Shown in pieces: positions 1-10,477 of a DNA stretch of 64,000 bases. A program made the translations under genes and the position numbers. The first letter of the stretch is position 1, and each line of letters opens with the position of its first letter. Source of the stretch: Pseudoprevotella muciniphila (GTDB lineage Bacteria; Bacteroidota; Bacteroidia; Bacteroidales; Bacteroidaceae); the NCBI RefSeq assembly GCF_003265305.2, contig NZ_CP033459.1:2356001-2420000 (forward strand), in the 5' to 3' direction. Under the pieces are notes generated by a model. It saw nothing but the letters and a program-made list of their open reading frames with translations, had not been told where the DNA came from and did no database searches.

Positions 1-1
1 G

Positions 2-634
2 TTAGTTGGTCCAGATGATCAGACAACTGGTACAATTACTTATATAGGTTCTCCAATAACAAGTGTCAGTGAAATAAATGCTAACTCATATTATCTTTTA
101 ACAAGTGTTGGTCGTCATGGTTCTGATGGACAATATCTATATGAAAGAAACGGTAGAGATTTATGCTTTGAAGAAGTAGCTGTAGGTCATGATCAAAATG
201 CAGCTTTCAGGTTCGAGCCTGTCGTTAATAATCATTTTCGCATAAAAACAACTTCTGGTAATTATATTCCAATTGCTGAGACATTCGGCCCGTTCTCATT
301 AAGTGCAGATAATCCTGCGACTTTCCTCATAGAACCAATTGAGGGTGTAGATGATCAGTTTACTTTAAGTTGTGTTGGAACAGCATATTATCTTGATGCC
401 AATGTATCGACTGCCTCAATGTGGAATTATAAATCTACAGCAAACCACAATGGTGCATATCGTATCGTTTATTGTGAAATTGAGAGAACGACAGCAATAG
501 ATAATATTATTGACAATCCTGAACGCAATACAGACCAATCTGTTTACACCCTTCAGGGCCAACGCGTTACAAATACGCGCAATTTGCGTCCGGGAGTTTA
601 CATTATTGGTGGCAAGAAAGTTTTGATAAAATGA
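2..634 (+). CDS. C-terminal part of a secreted protein with T9SS-like tail (5' truncated)
   Basis: The reading frame is open from base 2 to the stop at 632-634, so only about 210 C-terminal residues are present and the start lies outside the window. The visible part looks like beta-rich binding modules, with repeated short stretches of the type YYLLTS, FRFEP and FRIKT. It ends in a type A sorting-like tail at about residues 175-210 (SVYTLQGQRV, then LRPGVYIIGGKKVLIK), the pattern used in Bacteroidota for export by the type IX secretion system or for surface retention. A hairpin terminator follows directly. The substrate or role cannot be deduced from this fragment. Confidence 0.75.
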   Translation, partial: LVGPDDQTTGTITYIGSPITSVSEINANSYYLLTSVGRHGSDGQYLYERNGRDLCFEEVAVGHDQNAAFRFEPVVNNHFRIKTTSGNYIPIAETFGPFSLSADNPATFLIEPIEGVDDQFTLSCVGTAYYLDANVSTASMWNYKSTANHNGAYRIVYCEIERTTAIDNIIDNPERNTDQSVYTLQGQRVTNTRNLRPGVYIIGGKKVLIK

Positions 635-684
635 TTTGGTTAAAGGTGTCGTTCTCGACCTAATTATCCTTTTATTGGAATGTT

Positions 685-724
685 CCTCCCATGCTGTTCT
701 CAATAGCGTGGGAGGAGTTTTTTT
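685..724 (+). terminator. Rho-independent terminator after the T9SS-tail gene
   Basis: An 11-bp stem (685-695 with 705-715, one G-T pair) around a 9-nt loop is followed by AG and a T run. It sits about 50 bp after the stop codon at 634. Confidence 0.8.
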
Positions 725-759
725 GTTTGGTGGTTAACTAAACCAGCAAATAAAAGGCT

Positions 760-787
760 TATGGGTCATTTTGCAGGCTGAAAGTTG
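760..787. repeat. Outer left copy of the IS terminal sequence
   Basis: A 28-bp sequence starting tatgggtcattttgcaggct is repeated at 801-828, only 41 bp further on. A degenerate inverted match lies at 2077-2100. It therefore looks like the left end of an older, outer copy of the same insertion sequence. Confidence 0.65.
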
Positions 788-796
788 ATCAACGAC

Positions 797-2001
797 GCTC
801 TATGGGTCATTTTGCAGGCTGAAAGTTGCGTAAAAGTCCGATGATAACTATATTTGTGTTCATTTGAAATGCTTCAAACCGACTGAAATATGAACAAAAA
901 AATGCCCGTCTTGTCATTCGCCTATATTAAAGAAGAACGGGCTGCGCCAAGGCGTACAATTGTACAAATGCATGGCATGTGGTAGGCAGTTCAGAGGAGG
1001 TCATAAAGTCTGTTCTAGTGATGTTTGGCACTTATACTTACATAACAAGCAGACAGTGGCCGAAAATTTCAAATTTGTTTCACAAAAGTGCTTCAACAAT
1101 AAAGCGCAGGCTACGTGAAGTCAAGATAGATTGGATTCAGCCATCATTGCAAGGTGAAGGTGTGGTACATATAGATGCAACTTACTTTGGTCGCAACACA
1201 GGTGTACTACTGGCATTGGAAGCAGGCAGCGGCAGGCTCCTTTACATGCGTCATATCTCTCATGAACACATAGCAGACTACGAAGAAGCCGTGGCCTATA
1301 TCCAATCGCAAGGCTATAGGATAAAAGGCATAGTGATAGATGGTCTGCAAAAGTTGTTCAGTGTATTGAGTGATTACCCTCTTCAGATGTGCCAGTTCCA
1401 CCTCGTAGCCATAATCAGACGCAAACTGACTAAAAAACCACATTTGCCCGCCTCTCGTGAGTTATTGGACTTAGCTTATAGGTTAAAGGATATGGATAAA
1501 GACACTTTCCAATCTGAATTTGAGCAATGGAAAGCAAAATGGAAAGATTTCTTAGCCGAGAAAACTACGAATCAAGTTACAGGAAAGATCGTATTCACAC
1601 ACCGAAGGCTACGTTCAGCTATGGTGACTATAAGCTTCTACATAAAATGGTTGTTTACCTATGAGGAAGTTGATGGTATGCCCAATACCAATAACTTAAT
1701 AGAGGGAACATTTACCGACCTAAAGAAGAAACTGCGCAATCATCCTGGTATGTCGGAAGAAAATCGCAAACGTTTCATGAATGGGTTTTTCTTGGCATAC
1801 GCGAAATTGCATAATGAAAATGGAGGCGGTATCTAACCACCTCCATACAGATGCATTATGCATATTCGGCGATACTATTCCTGGCGGAGTTGCTCCCCAG
1901 CAGAGCTCCGTTACGCTTCGTGTCGCAAGGCAAAGATAAATAACTATTTTATCTGGTCAAAACGATGCTAAATTTTCAGCCTGCAAAATGACCCATAGCG
2001 C
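797..2001. mobile_element. Insertion sequence, about 1.2 kb, with ~23-bp terminal inverted repeats
   Basis: The left end at 801-823 and the right end at 1975-1997 are perfect 23-bp inverted repeats. The match extends four more bases outward with one mismatch (gctc against gcgc). Between them lies one transposase gene. I see no convincing target-site duplication directly outside the ends, which fits insertion next to an older copy or later rearrangement. A further pair of related ends lies outside this element. Confidence 0.75.
890..1836 (+). pseudogene. IS transposase (zinc-binding IS256-like variant), frameshifted twice
   Basis: The intact reading frame runs only from about 979 to 1836 and would need a GTG start. 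Upstream codons in other frames restore the family's N-terminus: ATG at 890, a CPSC...CMAC zinc ribbon in frame from 903, and a KQTVAE segment. Two +1 shifts are needed, one in the seven-A run 896-902 and one in the four-A run 1063-1066; both look like single extra A residues. The remaining part carries a DDE-type core: the aspartates of HIDATYF and VIDG, then QFH, and the glutamate of NNLIEG. Either the transposase is dead or the assembly has homopolymer errors. Programmed frameshifting at both sites is less likely, because both shifts are +1. Confidence 0.7.
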
Positions 2002-2076
2002 GATTTACTCCGAACCAAATCGGCTTGAAAACTTTTGAAACGATTTAACTAAATGTAAATCATCATGTTACAAAGA

Positions 2077-2100
2077 TTTTAGCCTGCATTTTGACCTATA
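2077..2100. repeat. Outer, degenerate right end of the IS
   Basis: The sequence agcctgcattttgacctata matches the inner right end with a few substitutions and has the same orientation. With 760-787 it forms an outer pair of ends enclosing the intact pair. Confidence 0.5.
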
Positions 2101-2245
2101 CGCCAAAATGTTTGATAAAGTATAGGTTTCATAGGCTGATTGTTTCCCGATTTGCAAGGCATGTCATACTCCTTATTTATATACGCGCGCGCGAGTGCCT
2201 AAAACATCGGTTAAAAAATATTTTAGAAAAACACGCAAAAATTTA

Positions 2246-2276
2246 TTTGTCATTCCGATTGTTTGTTGTAACTTTG
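2246..2276 (+). promoter_or_regulatory. Promoter of the ribosomal protein supercluster
   Basis: TTTG at 2246-2249, a 19-bp spacer and TAACTTTG at 2269-2276 match the Bacteroidota primary-sigma promoter exactly. Transcription would start near 2283. The leader up to rpsL is about 75 nt and includes a small hairpin, gggca...tgccc, at about 2286-2300. The 1837-2245 stretch holds only the IS right end and low-complexity DNA without a credible gene. Confidence 0.8.
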
Positions 2277-2357
2277 CAGCCCGAATGGGCATATTGTGCC
2301 CTGACGTTAAAGTTGAAATATAATATATAATATATAAATAATTAAAAATCAAACAAA

Positions 2358-2741
2358 ATGCCTACAATTCAACAATTGGTACGTAAAGGCAGGGTCGTAA
2401 CAAAGGAGAAGTCGAAATCTCCTGCTCTCGACTCTTGTCCACAGCGTCGCGGGGTTTGCGTGCGTGTTTATACCACGACACCGAAGAAGCCTAATTCAGC
2501 GATGCGTAAGGTGGCACGTGTTCGCCTTACAAACTCAAAGGAGGTCAACTCCTACATTCCCGGTGAAGGACACAACCTGCAGGAGCACAGCATCGTGCTG
2601 GTGCGTGGTGGTCGTGTGAAAGACCTTCCCGGTGTTCGTTATCACATCGTTCGCGGTGCACTCGATACCGCTGGTGTTGCCAGCCGTACACAGCGTCGCA
2701 GCAAATACGGTGCAAAGCGTCCTAAGGCCGCAAAGAAGTAA
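2358..2741 (+). CDS. rpsL: Small ribosomal subunit protein uS12
   Basis: The protein has 127 residues, the full family length. S12 lies at the decoding centre of the 30S subunit and contributes to tRNA selection. The conserved PKKPNSA loop is at 42-48 and the [10 protein letters not shown] loop at 87-96. K43, K88 and P91 are the residues typical of streptomycin-sensitive strains. It is the first gene of the supercluster, 82 bp after the -7 element, followed by a 128-bp gap before rpsG. Confidence 0.98.
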   Translation: MPTIQQLVRKGRVVTKEKSKSPALDSCPQRRGVCVRVYTTTPKKPNSAMRKVARVRLTNSKEVNSYIPGEGHNLQEHSIVLVRGGRVKDLPGVRYHIVRGALDTAGVASRTQRRSKYGAKRPKAAKK

Positions 2742-2869
2742 AAAGAACCGGCGCGTTGATGCGTCGAAATTGAATTAACAAAACATTTGGTTCGCAAAGG
2801 GTTGAGTAAATATTCCGACGGGAATGTTGAAGACACGCTAAGCAGCCTAATCAAAAACCAATTCTAACA

Positions 2870-3346
2870 ATGCGTAAAGCAAAACCAAAGAAGCGTGTGG
2901 TCCTCCCGGACCCCGTTTACGGAGACCAGAAGGTTTCCAAGTTCGTAAATCACCTTATGCTCTCGGGCAAGAAGAACATTTCGTACGCTATCTTCTACAA
3001 GGCACTCGAGATTGTCGGTGAAAAGATGAAAGACAACGAGAAGTCTCCCCTCGAAATCTGGAAGACGGCTCTCGACAAAGTAACTCCTCAGGTAGAAGTG
3101 AAGTCCCGCCGTATCGGTGGTGCTACATTCCAGGTGCCTACGGAACTTCGTCCCGAAAGAAAGGAAAGTGTTTCGATGAAGAACCTGATTATCTTTGCCC
3201 GCAAGCGCGGTGGTAAGACTATGGCCGACAAACTTGCAGCAGAAATCATGGATGCCTTCAACGAGCAGGGTGGTGCTTACAAGCGTAAGGAAGACATGCA
3301 CCGCATGGCCGAAGCTAACCGTGCTTTTGCACATTTCAGATTTTAA
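2870..3346 (+). CDS. rpsG: Small ribosomal subunit protein uS7
   Basis: A 158-residue S7, which nucleates assembly of the 30S head by binding the 3' domain of 16S rRNA. The N-terminal basic segment (MRKAKPKKR) and the family pattern GGATFQVP at about residues 82-90 are visible. In many bacteria S7 autoregulates its operon through the rpsL-rpsG gap. Here that gap is 128 bp, long enough for such a site, but I could not confirm a matching fold. Confidence 0.98.
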   Translation: MRKAKPKKRVVLPDPVYGDQKVSKFVNHLMLSGKKNISYAIFYKALEIVGEKMKDNEKSPLEIWKTALDKVTPQVEVKSRRIGGATFQVPTELRPERKESVSMKNLIIFARKRGGKTMADKLAAEIMDAFNEQGGAYKRKEDMHRMAEANRAFAHFRF

Positions 3347-3371
3347 TTAACGAGACTAACGGAAAAGAAAA

Positions 3372-5492
3372 ATGGCAAAAATAGATTTGCATTTGACGCG
3401 TAATATCGGTATCATGGCTCACATTGATGCTGGTAAAACAACGACATCAGAGCGCATCTTGTTCTACACAGGTAAAACCCACAAAATTGGTGAAGTACAT
3501 GAAGGTGCTGCAACAATGGACTGGATGGCTCAAGAACAAGAACGCGGCATCACAATTACATCTGCTGCTACAACATGTTCATGGACATGGAGGGATAAGA
3601 CATACAAGCTTAACCTTATTGACACTCCGGGACACGTTGACTTTACAGCAGAAGTAGAGCGCTCACTTCGTGTGCTCGATGGTGCTGTAGCAACTTACTG
3701 CGCTGTGGGTGGCGTGCAGCCTCAGTCTGAAACTGTTTGGCGTCAGGCAGACAAATATAATGTGCCACGTTTGGCATACGTCAACAAGATGGACCGTTCT
3801 GGTGCTGACTATTATGAAGTAGTGCGCCAGATGAAAGCCGTTCTTGGTGCTAATCCTTGTGTGGTAGCAATACCAATCGGAGCAGAGGAAAACTTCAAGG
3901 GTATCGTTGACCTCATTCAGATGAAAGCCATACTATGGCACGACGAGACAATGGGTGCAGACTATGATGTTGAAGAAATTCCTGCAGAACTCGTTGACGA
4001 AGCAAAGGAATGGCGCGACAAGATGCTTGAAACTGCTGCTGAGTGTGACGAAGCTCTCATGGAGAAATTCTTCGATGACCCAGATAGCATCACAACCGAT
4101 GAAATCATCGCAGCTATCCGTAAGGGTACCTTAGCAATGCAAGTAACTCCTATGACTTGCGGTTCTTCATTCAAGAATAAGGGTGTTCAAACATTGCTCG
4201 ACTATGTCTGCATGTTCTTGCCCAGCCCTCTTGACACACCAAACGTAGTTGGTACAAACCCATCAACAGGTGAAGAGGAAGATCGTAAGCCAGATGTAAA
4301 CGAAAAAACTGCTGCTTTGGCATTTAAGATTGCTACAGACCCATACGTAGGTCGTCTTACCTTCTTCCGTGTTTATTCAGGTAAGGTAGAAGCAGGTAGT
4401 TATGTTTACAACGTACGTTCTGGAAAGAAAGAACGCATTAGCCGTCTCTTCCAGATGCACTCAAACCACCAAAACCCAGTTGAAGTTATCGAAGCTGGTG
4501 ATATAGGTGCCGGTGTAGGTTTCAAGGATATCCGTACTGGTGATACACTTTCAGACGAAAGCGCACCAATCGTATTGGAATCTATGGACTTCCCAGATCC
4601 AGTAATCGGTATCGCAGTAGAGCCTAAAACTCAGAAAGACCTTGACAAACTTTCTACAGGTCTTGCAAAACTTGCAGAAGAAGACCCAACCTTCACTGTT
4701 CATACTGACGAGCAGAGCGGTCAGACCATTATCAGCGGTATGGGTGAACTTCACCTCGATATCATTATCGACCGTCTGAAGAGGGAATTCAAGGTTGAAT
4801 GTAATCAAGGCAAGCCACAGGTAAACTATAAGGAGGCTATTACCGAAACGGTTAATCTCCGCGAAGTTTACAAGAAGCAGACCGGTGGTCGCGGTAAGTT
4901 TGCAGACATTATTGTAAACGTAGGTCCGGTTGACGAAGACTTCAAAGAAGGTGGTCTTCAGTTTATCAACAAAGTTACCGGCGGTAACATCCCCAAAGAA
5001 TTTATTCCAAGTGTACAGAAAGGTTTCGAGAATGCAATGAAGAATGGTGTTCTCGGCGGTTATCCTGTTGACAGCCTCAAGGTAGAGTTGCTCGATGGTT
5101 CTTTCCACCCTGTTGACTCTGACCAGTTGTCGTTCGAGGTAGCAGCCATGAGTGCCTACCGCAATGCTTGCTCCAAGGCAACCCCCGTATTGCTGGAGCC
5201 TATCATGAAACTTGAAGTTGACACTCCGGAAGAAAGCATGGGTGACGTTATCGGCGACCTCAACAAGCGCCGTGGCCAGGTAGAGGGTATGGAAAGCACT
5301 CGTAGCGGTAGCCGTCTGGTGAAGGCTATGGTGCCATTGGCAGAGATGTTCGGCTATGTAACAGCTCTGCGTACGATCACCTCAGGTCGTGCAACAAGTT
5401 CAATGACCTACGATCATCATGCACCTCTCTCTGCTAATATCGCAAGAGAAGTCTTGACAGAAGTAAAAGGTCGGGTAGACTTGATTAAATAA
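3372..5492 (+). CDS. fusA: Translation elongation factor EF-G
   Basis: A 706-residue translational GTPase that drives ribosomal translocation. The P-loop AHIDAGKT is at about 16-23, followed by DTPGHVDF and the NKMD guanine-specificity motif. Domains II to V follow in the usual order and end with the MTYDHHAPL segment. It lies 25 bp after rpsG. A tuf gene, which follows fusA in many other phyla, is absent here, and rpsJ comes next after a hairpin-bearing gap. Confidence 0.98.
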   Translation: MAKIDLHLTRNIGIMAHIDAGKTTTSERILFYTGKTHKIGEVHEGAATMDWMAQEQERGITITSAATTCSWTWRDKTYKLNLIDTPGHVDFTAEVERSLRVLDGAVATYCAVGGVQPQSETVWRQADKYNVPRLAYVNKMDRSGADYYEVVRQMKAVLGANPCVVAIPIGAEENFKGIVDLIQMKAILWHDETMGADYDVEEIPAELVDEAKEWRDKMLETAAECDEALMEKFFDDPDSITTDEIIAAIRKGTLAMQVTPMTCGSSFKNKGVQTLLDYVCMFLPSPLDTPNVVGTNPSTGEEEDRKPDVNEKTAALAFKIATDPYVGRLTFFRVYSGKVEAGSYVYNVRSGKKERISRLFQMHSNHQNPVEVIEAGDIGAGVGFKDIRTGDTLSDESAPIVLESMDFPDPVIGIAVEPKTQKDLDKLSTGLAKLAEEDPTFTVHTDEQSGQTIISGMGELHLDIIIDRLKREFKVECNQGKPQVNYKEAITETVNLREVYKKQTGGRGKFADIIVNVGPVDEDFKEGGLQFINKVTGGNIPKEFIPSVQKGFENAMKNGVLGGYPVDSLKVELLDGSFHPVDSDQLSFEVAAMSAYRNACSKATPVLLEPIMKLEVDTPEESMGDVIGDLNKRRGQVEGMESTRSGSRLVKAMVPLAEMFGYVTALRTITSGRATSSMTYDHHAPLSANIAREVLTEVKGRVDLIK

Positions 5493-5508
5493 TCAAAACA
5501 AGTTTCCA

Positions 5509-5548
5509 GGAGGCGGACAAACAAATGACTCTTTGTCCGCCATCCTCC
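5509..5548 (+). promoter_or_regulatory. Strong hairpin between fusA and rpsJ
   Basis: The arms GGCGGACAAA (about 5512-5521) and TTTGTCCGCC (5532-5541) form a perfect 10-bp stem. Flanking GGAGG and CCTCC extend it across a two-base bulge. No T run follows directly, although seven Ts occur near 5564-5570. It may be an attenuator or processing site that separates str from S10 expression. Confidence 0.5.
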
Positions 5549-5587
5549 GAAACAAAACATCATTTTTTTAATAACAACAAAACAAAC

Positions 5588-5893
5588 ATGAGTCAGAAAA
5601 TCAGAATCAAACTGAAGAGTTACGATTACACACTCGTTGAAAAGTCAGCAGAGAAAATCGTAAAGAACGTAAAGGCTACCGGTGCTGTAGTAAGCGGTCC
5701 GATACCCCTTCCCACACGTAAGCGTATTATAACCGTAAACCGCTCCACTTTCGTAAACAAGAAGAGCCGTGAGCAGTTCCAGATTTCTACTTACAAGCGC
5801 CTTATTGACATCTATAGTTCAACTGCCAAGACAGTTGACGCGCTGATGAAACTTGAGCTTCCTTGTGGTGTTGATGTGGAAATTAAGGTGTAG
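5588..5893 (+). CDS. rpsJ: Small ribosomal subunit protein uS10
   Basis: A 101-residue S10 of the 30S head, also the partner of NusB in antitermination elsewhere. The start was set at 5588 ([14 protein letters not shown]). An upstream in-frame ATG at 5525 lies inside the hairpin and would add 21 non-conserved residues. It is the first gene of the S10 block (S10-L3-L4-L23-L2-S19-L22-S3-L16-L29-S17). Confidence 0.97.
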   Translation: MSQKIRIKLKSYDYTLVEKSAEKIVKNVKATGAVVSGPIPLPTRKRIITVNRSTFVNKKSREQFQISTYKRLIDIYSSTAKTVDALMKLELPCGVDVEIKV

Positions 5894-5942
5894 TACACTG
5901 ATAATGAATCAATTATAAACAACAAATCAATAAATTACTGAA

Positions 5943-6560
5943 ATGCCAGGATTATTAGGAAAGAAAATCGGAATGATTTCCGTATTCAGTGCCGACGGCA
6001 AGAATGTGCCGTGCACTGTTATCGAAGCAGGTCCTTGCGTGGTAACTCAGGTTAAAAGTGTCGAGAAAGACGGTTATGCAGCCGTGCAACTCGGTTTCCA
6101 AGAGGCTAAGGAAAAGAATACTACCGCGCCTCTGATGGGACACTTTAAGAAAGCCGGAGTAACCCCGAAGCGCCACTTGGCCGAGTTCAAAGATTTTGAC
6201 AAGGAATTGAACCTTGGTGATGTCGTAACCGTAGAACTCTTTGAAGATGCTCATTACGTTGACATCACTGGTACGTCGAAAGGTAAAGGTTTCCAGGGCG
6301 TGGTTAAGCGCCATGGTTTCGGTGGTGTAGGCGACTCTACCCACGGCCAGGACGACCGTCAGCGTGCACCCGGTGCAATTGGAGCATGTTCATACCCTGC
6401 AAAGGTGTTCAAGGGTATGCGTATGGCCGGCCAGATGGGCGGTGAACGCGTGACTACCCAGAACTTGAGAGTGTTAAAGGTAATCCCTGAAAAGAATTTG
6501 CTCCTTATCAAAGGTAGCGTAGCGGGTTGCAAAGGTTCAATCGTAATTATTCAGAAGTAA
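5943..6560 (+). CDS. rplC: Large ribosomal subunit protein uL3
   Basis: A 205-residue L3, an early 50S assembly protein whose long loop reaches the peptidyl-transferase centre. The N-terminus GLLGKKIGM and the core [10 protein letters not shown] and RHGFGG motifs (about residues 105-125) are intact. The glutamine of [10 protein letters not shown], methylated by PrmB in other bacteria, is also present. Its stop codon overlaps the rplD start by one base, which suggests translational coupling. Confidence 0.98.
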   Translation: MPGLLGKKIGMISVFSADGKNVPCTVIEAGPCVVTQVKSVEKDGYAAVQLGFQEAKEKNTTAPLMGHFKKAGVTPKRHLAEFKDFDKELNLGDVVTVELFEDAHYVDITGTSKGKGFQGVVKRHGFGGVGDSTHGQDDRQRAPGAIGACSYPAKVFKGMRMAGQMGGERVTTQNLRVLKVIPEKNLLLIKGSVAGCKGSIVIIQK

Positions 6561-7189
6561 TGGAACTGAGTGTATTAAATATTCAAGGACAGGATACCGG
6601 CCGCAAAGTGACGCTTAATGACAGCGTTTTCGGTATCGAACCCAGCGACCACGCCATCTATCTCGACGTAAAGCAGTATCTTGCAGCACAGCGTCAGGGT
6701 ACAGCCAAATCTAAAGAGAGAAGTGAAGTCAGCGGATCTACCCGCAAACTCGGTCGCCAGAAAGGTGGTGGCGGTGCACGTCATGGAGATATCAACTCAC
6801 CCGTACTTCGTGGTGGTGGTAGAGTTTTTGGTCCCAAACCACGCAACTATTCCTTCAAACTGAACCGTAAGATGAAGGCTCTCGCCCGTCGCAGTGCTCT
6901 CACTTACAAGGCTCAGGAAGGCAACATTATTGTGGTTGAAGACTTCACATTTGAAGCACCAAAGACGAAGGATTTCTTAACAATTGTTAAAAATCTTAAC
7001 GTAGAAGGCAAGAAACTGCTTGTGGTTTTGCCAGGTAATGATAAAAACGTATATTTGTCGGCTCGAAATCTGCAGGGTGCCAAGTTGGCCATTGCATCTG
7101 ACATCAACACATACGGTGTGCTTGATGCCAATGTTATGGTGTTAACTGAAAAGGCACTTGAGAGCATCGAGACTGTCTTAACCAAGTAA
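6560..7189 (+). CDS. rplD: Large ribosomal subunit protein uL4
   Basis: A 209-residue L4 that lines the exit tunnel. The start at 6560 ([10 protein letters not shown]) overlaps the rplC stop as TAATG; an upstream in-frame start at 6527 would run into rplC and was rejected. The tunnel loop is recognisable as [16 protein letters not shown] (about 62-77). In enterobacteria L4 represses the S10 operon; whether it acts on the fusA-rpsJ hairpin here is unknown. Confidence 0.97.
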   Translation: MELSVLNIQGQDTGRKVTLNDSVFGIEPSDHAIYLDVKQYLAAQRQGTAKSKERSEVSGSTRKLGRQKGGGGARHGDINSPVLRGGGRVFGPKPRNYSFKLNRKMKALARRSALTYKAQEGNIIVVEDFTFEAPKTKDFLTIVKNLNVEGKKLLVVLPGNDKNVYLSARNLQGAKLAIASDINTYGVLDANVMVLTEKALESIETVLTK

Positions 7190-7203
7190 TAAACAGCCGA
7201 AAA

Positions 7204-7497
7204 ATGGGATATATCGTAAAGCCTCTGATTACAGAGAAAATGAATAACATCACGGAGAAGCAGGAGAATGTGTTCGGCTTCATCGTGCGTCCTGAGGCAA
7301 ACAAGCTTCAGATTAAGGCAGAAGTAGAGGAAAAGTACGGCGTTAATGTAGTTTCAGTGAACACATGCATATACGCTGGAAAGAACAAAAGCCGCTATAC
7401 GCGTTCAGGCCTTGTGAAAGGTCGCACCAATGCGTTCAAGAAGGCTATCGTAACCCTTAAAGAGGGAGAAACTATCGATTTTTACAGCAATTTTTAA
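7204..7497 (+). CDS. rplW: Large ribosomal subunit protein uL23
   Basis: A 97-residue L23, located at the tunnel exit where it docks trigger factor and SRP. The IVKPLITEKM N-terminus and the central KAEVEEKYGVNV segment fit the family. It lies 14 bp after rplD and 7 bp before rplB. Confidence 0.97.
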   Translation: MGYIVKPLITEKMNNITEKQENVFGFIVRPEANKLQIKAEVEEKYGVNVVSVNTCIYAGKNKSRYTRSGLVKGRTNAFKKAIVTLKEGETIDFYSNF

Positions 7498-7504
7498 ATA
7501 ACAA

Positions 7505-8332
7505 ATGGCAGTACGTAAATTGAAGCCCACTACCCCTGGGCAAAGACACAAAGTTATTGGTACGTTCGAAGAAATTACTGCACGCGTACCAGAAAAATCT
7601 CTCGTAAGAGGAAAGAAACGTACCGGCGGTCGTAACAACAGCGGCCAGATGACCATGCGCTACATTGGTGGTGGTCACAAGAAAAAGTATCGTTTCATCG
7701 ACTTCAAGCGTGAGAAGGACAACATCCCTGCAACAGTGAAGACCATCGAGTACGACCCTAACCGTTCTGCTCGCATCGCCTTGCTGTTCTATGCAGACGG
7801 TGAAAAGCGTTATATAATTGCTCCTAATGGATTGAAGGTTGGCGACAAGTTGATGTCCGGAGCAGAAGCAGCACCCGAGGTGGGCAACTGCTTGCCCCTT
7901 AAGAACATCCCTGTTGGTACAGTTATCCACAATATCGAGTTAAGGCCCGGTCAAGGTGCGTTGCTTGTACGTTCAGCAGGAAACTTCGCGCAACTTACAT
8001 CTCGTGAAGGTGATTATTGTGTTATTAAACTCCCTTCAGGAGAAACACGTAAGATTCTTAGTGCTTGTAAGGCCACTATCGGAAGTGTAGGCAACAGCGA
8101 GCATTCACTCGAACGCTCCGGTAAAGCCGGACGTAGCCGTTGGCTCGGTCGCAGACCTCACAACCGTGGTGTTGTTATGAACCCCGTTGATCACCCGATG
8201 GGTGGTGGTGAAGGCCGTCAGTCCGGTGGTCATCCCCGTTCACGTACAGGTTTGTATGCTAAGGGTAAGAAGACACGTGCACCTAAGAAGGCATCGAACA
8301 AGTACATCATTGAAAGAGCAAAAAGAAAGTAA
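7505..8332 (+). CDS. rplB: Large ribosomal subunit protein uL2
   Basis: A 275-residue L2, needed for subunit association and peptidyl-transferase activity. The RNA-binding domain and the C-terminal loop [13 protein letters not shown] (about 222-234), with the conserved histidine near the catalytic centre, are intact. It forms a tight unit with rplW and rpsS. Confidence 0.98.
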   Translation: MAVRKLKPTTPGQRHKVIGTFEEITARVPEKSLVRGKKRTGGRNNSGQMTMRYIGGGHKKKYRFIDFKREKDNIPATVKTIEYDPNRSARIALLFYADGEKRYIIAPNGLKVGDKLMSGAEAAPEVGNCLPLKNIPVGTVIHNIELRPGQGALLVRSAGNFAQLTSREGDYCVIKLPSGETRKILSACKATIGSVGNSEHSLERSGKAGRSRWLGRRPHNRGVVMNPVDHPMGGGEGRQSGGHPRSRTGLYAKGKKTRAPKKASNKYIIERAKRK

Positions 8333-8352
8333 CAAGCACTAAACAGTAAATT

Positions 8353-8619
8353 ATGAGTCGTTCATTAAAAAAAGGTCCGTATATCGCTGTTTCTTTAGAG
8401 AAGAAGATTCTTGCCATGAATGAAAGTGGTAAGAAAAACGTGGTGAAGACTTGGGCTCGCGCTTGCATGATTTCTCCTGATTTCGTGGGCCACACTATAG
8501 CAGTGCATAACGGCAACAAATTTATTCCTGTTTACGTTACAGAAAACATGGTAGGACACAAACTTGGCGAATTTGCTCCAACACGCAAGTTCGGCGGCCA
8601 TGCAGGTAATAAGAAATAA
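8353..8619 (+). CDS. rpsS: Small ribosomal subunit protein uS19
   Basis: An 88-residue S19, which contacts S13 in the 30S head. [10 protein letters not shown] and the C-terminal [14 protein letters not shown] are textbook family features. The gap to rplV is 45 bp and A-rich. Confidence 0.98.
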   Translation: MSRSLKKGPYIAVSLEKKILAMNESGKKNVVKTWARACMISPDFVGHTIAVHNGNKFIPVYVTENMVGHKLGEFAPTRKFGGHAGNKK

Positions 8620-8664
8620 ACAGGCAGTAAACCATTTTCAATCCAGAAAAAATAGAAAAAAATA

Positions 8665-9066
8665 ATGGGTAAAAGAAAAAGAATCGCTGCAGAAGCACGC
8701 AAGGCTGCAAAGAAGGATCAATTCTTTGCTAAATTGCAGAATGTTCCCTCATCTCCCCGCAAGATGCGCTACGTTGTAGATATGGTACGCGGCATGGAGG
8801 TGAACAAGGCACTCGGCACGCTCCAATTCTCCAAGAAGGCTGCTTCAGCCGATGTAGAGAAAGTGCTGCGCTCTGCCATTGCCAACTGGGAGCAGAAAAA
8901 TGACCGTAAGGCAGAAGATGGCGAATTGTTCATCACAGAAATCTACGTCAATGAAGGCTACACGCTCAAGCGTATGCGTCCGGCACCTCAGGGACGTGGA
9001 TACAGAATTCGTAAACGCTCTAACCATGTGACAGTACATGTGGGCACAATAACCGATAATGAATAA
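8665..9066 (+). CDS. rplV: Large ribosomal subunit protein uL22
   Basis: A 133-residue L22. Its extended loop near the C-terminus ([19 protein letters not shown]) lines the exit tunnel, where macrolide-resistance deletions occur in other species; it is undeleted here. The N-terminus has a basic extension ([17 protein letters not shown]), somewhat longer than the E. coli protein. Confidence 0.97.
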   Translation: MGKRKRIAAEARKAAKKDQFFAKLQNVPSSPRKMRYVVDMVRGMEVNKALGTLQFSKKAASADVEKVLRSAIANWEQKNDRKAEDGELFITEIYVNEGYTLKRMRPAPQGRGYRIRKRSNHVTVHVGTITDNE

Positions 9067-9076
9067 TTAAAGAAGT

Positions 9077-9814
9077 ATGGGACAAAAAGTTAATCCAATA
9101 AGCAATCGTCTCGGTATCGTACGTGGCTGGGATTCTAATTGGTACGGAGGTTCTAACTTCGGTGACACAATCCTTGAGGATAGCAAAATACGTAAGTATC
9201 TCAATGCACGTTTGGCTAATACGAGCCTTTCACGCATTGTCATCGAACGTACTCCAAAACAGATTACCATCACGGTGTGCACTGCACGTCCGGGCGTCAT
9301 AATTGGTAAGGGCGGCACCGAAGTAAACACTCTGAAAGAAGAACTGAAGAAGGTTACGGACAAGGATGTCCAGATCAATATCTACGAAGTGAAGCGTCCT
9401 GACCTTGATGCTACGATTGTTGGCGACAGCATTGCTCGTCAGATTGAGCGCCGTGTGGCTTATCGCAGGGCAATCAAGAACGCTATCAGCAATGCTATGC
9501 GTGCAGGTGCTGAAGGTATAAAGGTTCAGATTTCCGGACGCCTTAATGGTGCTGAAATGGCACGTAAGGAAATGTTCAAGGAAGGTCGCACACCTCTCCA
9601 CACTTTCCGTGCAGATATTGATTACAGTCTGACAGAAGCACACACGAAAGTGGGTGTGTTGGGCATAAAGGTATGGATTTGCCGCGGCGAAGTCTATGGC
9701 AAGCGCGACCTTGCACCTAACTTCCAGCAAAATGATAAAAACAACGGCAGACAGGGCGGTGGACGCGGACGCGGTAATCGTGATGCGCGTCGTCGTAACA
9801 ACGATCGCAAATAA
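9077..9814 (+). CDS. rpsC: Small ribosomal subunit protein uS3
   Basis: A 245-residue S3 of the 30S head and mRNA entry site. The KH domain has the [11 protein letters not shown] loop at about 67-78. The C-terminus carries an extra Gly/Arg/Asn-rich tail (about 215-245, [17 protein letters not shown]), longer than in E. coli and probably disordered. Confidence 0.97.
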   Translation: MGQKVNPISNRLGIVRGWDSNWYGGSNFGDTILEDSKIRKYLNARLANTSLSRIVIERTPKQITITVCTARPGVIIGKGGTEVNTLKEELKKVTDKDVQINIYEVKRPDLDATIVGDSIARQIERRVAYRRAIKNAISNAMRAGAEGIKVQISGRLNGAEMARKEMFKEGRTPLHTFRADIDYSLTEAHTKVGVLGIKVWICRGEVYGKRDLAPNFQQNDKNNGRQGGGRGRGNRDARRRNNDRK

Positions 9815-9843
9815 GTTCTAATCTGCTAAAACAAATTGTTATT

Positions 9844-10269
9844 ATGTTACAACCGAAAAGAACAAAATACAGAAGACCGCAGAAGGGTCGTTGCAAAGGA
9901 AATGCACAGCGTGGTAACCAGCTGGCTTTCGGTAGCTTCGGTATCAAGAGTCTTGATACGCACTGGATTACAGCGCGCCAAATTGAAGCAGCTCGTGTAG
10001 CCATGACACGTTATATGCAGCGTGAAGGTCAGAGCTGGATACGCATCTTCCCTGATAAACCCATCACCAAGAAACCTGCTGATGTACGTATGGGTAAAGG
10101 TAAGGGTGATCCTGTTGGATATGTATATCCAATCACACCGGGAAGAATTATATTTGAGATAGAAGGTGTCAGTTTCGAAGTTGCTAAAGAGGCACTGCGT
10201 CTTGCAGCACAGAAACTTCCCGTGACCACCAAGTTTGTTGTTAGACACGATTACGATAAAAACGCCTGA
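9844..10269 (+). CDS. rplP: Large ribosomal subunit protein uL16
   Basis: A 141-residue L16, which organises tRNA positions on the 50S subunit. [15 protein letters not shown] and the [23 protein letters not shown] region (written here in parts: IRIFPDKP, then [10 protein letters not shown]) match the family. It lies 29 bp after rpsC and 2 bp before rpmC. Confidence 0.98.
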   Translation: MLQPKRTKYRRPQKGRCKGNAQRGNQLAFGSFGIKSLDTHWITARQIEAARVAMTRYMQREGQSWIRIFPDKPITKKPADVRMGKGKGDPVGYVYPITPGRIIFEIEGVSFEVAKEALRLAAQKLPVTTKFVVRHDYDKNA

Positions 10270-10271
10270 TT

Positions 10272-10469
10272 ATGAAAATTGCAGAAATTCGTAACTTATC
10301 AGTAGAAGAACTAAAGGAACGCATTGCAGGCGAAGAAGCCAATTACACACAGATGCGTCTCAACCACAGTATAACTCCTCTGGAGAATCCTGCACAGATA
10401 AAGGAAGTACGTCGTAATATCGCAAGGATGAAAACTGTGTTGCGCGAAATAGAACTCAACAATAAATAA
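10272..10469 (+). CDS. rpmC: Large ribosomal subunit protein uL29
   Basis: A 65-residue helical hairpin protein next to the tunnel exit. [17 protein letters not shown] and the C-terminal [15 protein letters not shown] are characteristic. Confidence 0.96.
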   Translation: MKIAEIRNLSVEELKERIAGEEANYTQMRLNHSITPLENPAQIKEVRRNIARMKTVLREIELNNK

Positions 10470-10477
10470 TTGTCCTG

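Noticed and set aside
890-1080. Programmed frameshifting in the transposase
   Set aside because: Two separate +1 shifts at plain A runs are less likely than indels or homopolymer errors; no stimulatory structure was seen.
2091-2330. 79-codon ORF before rpsL
   Set aside because: It runs across the IS end and the strong promoter at 2246-2276, has no family features and odd composition.
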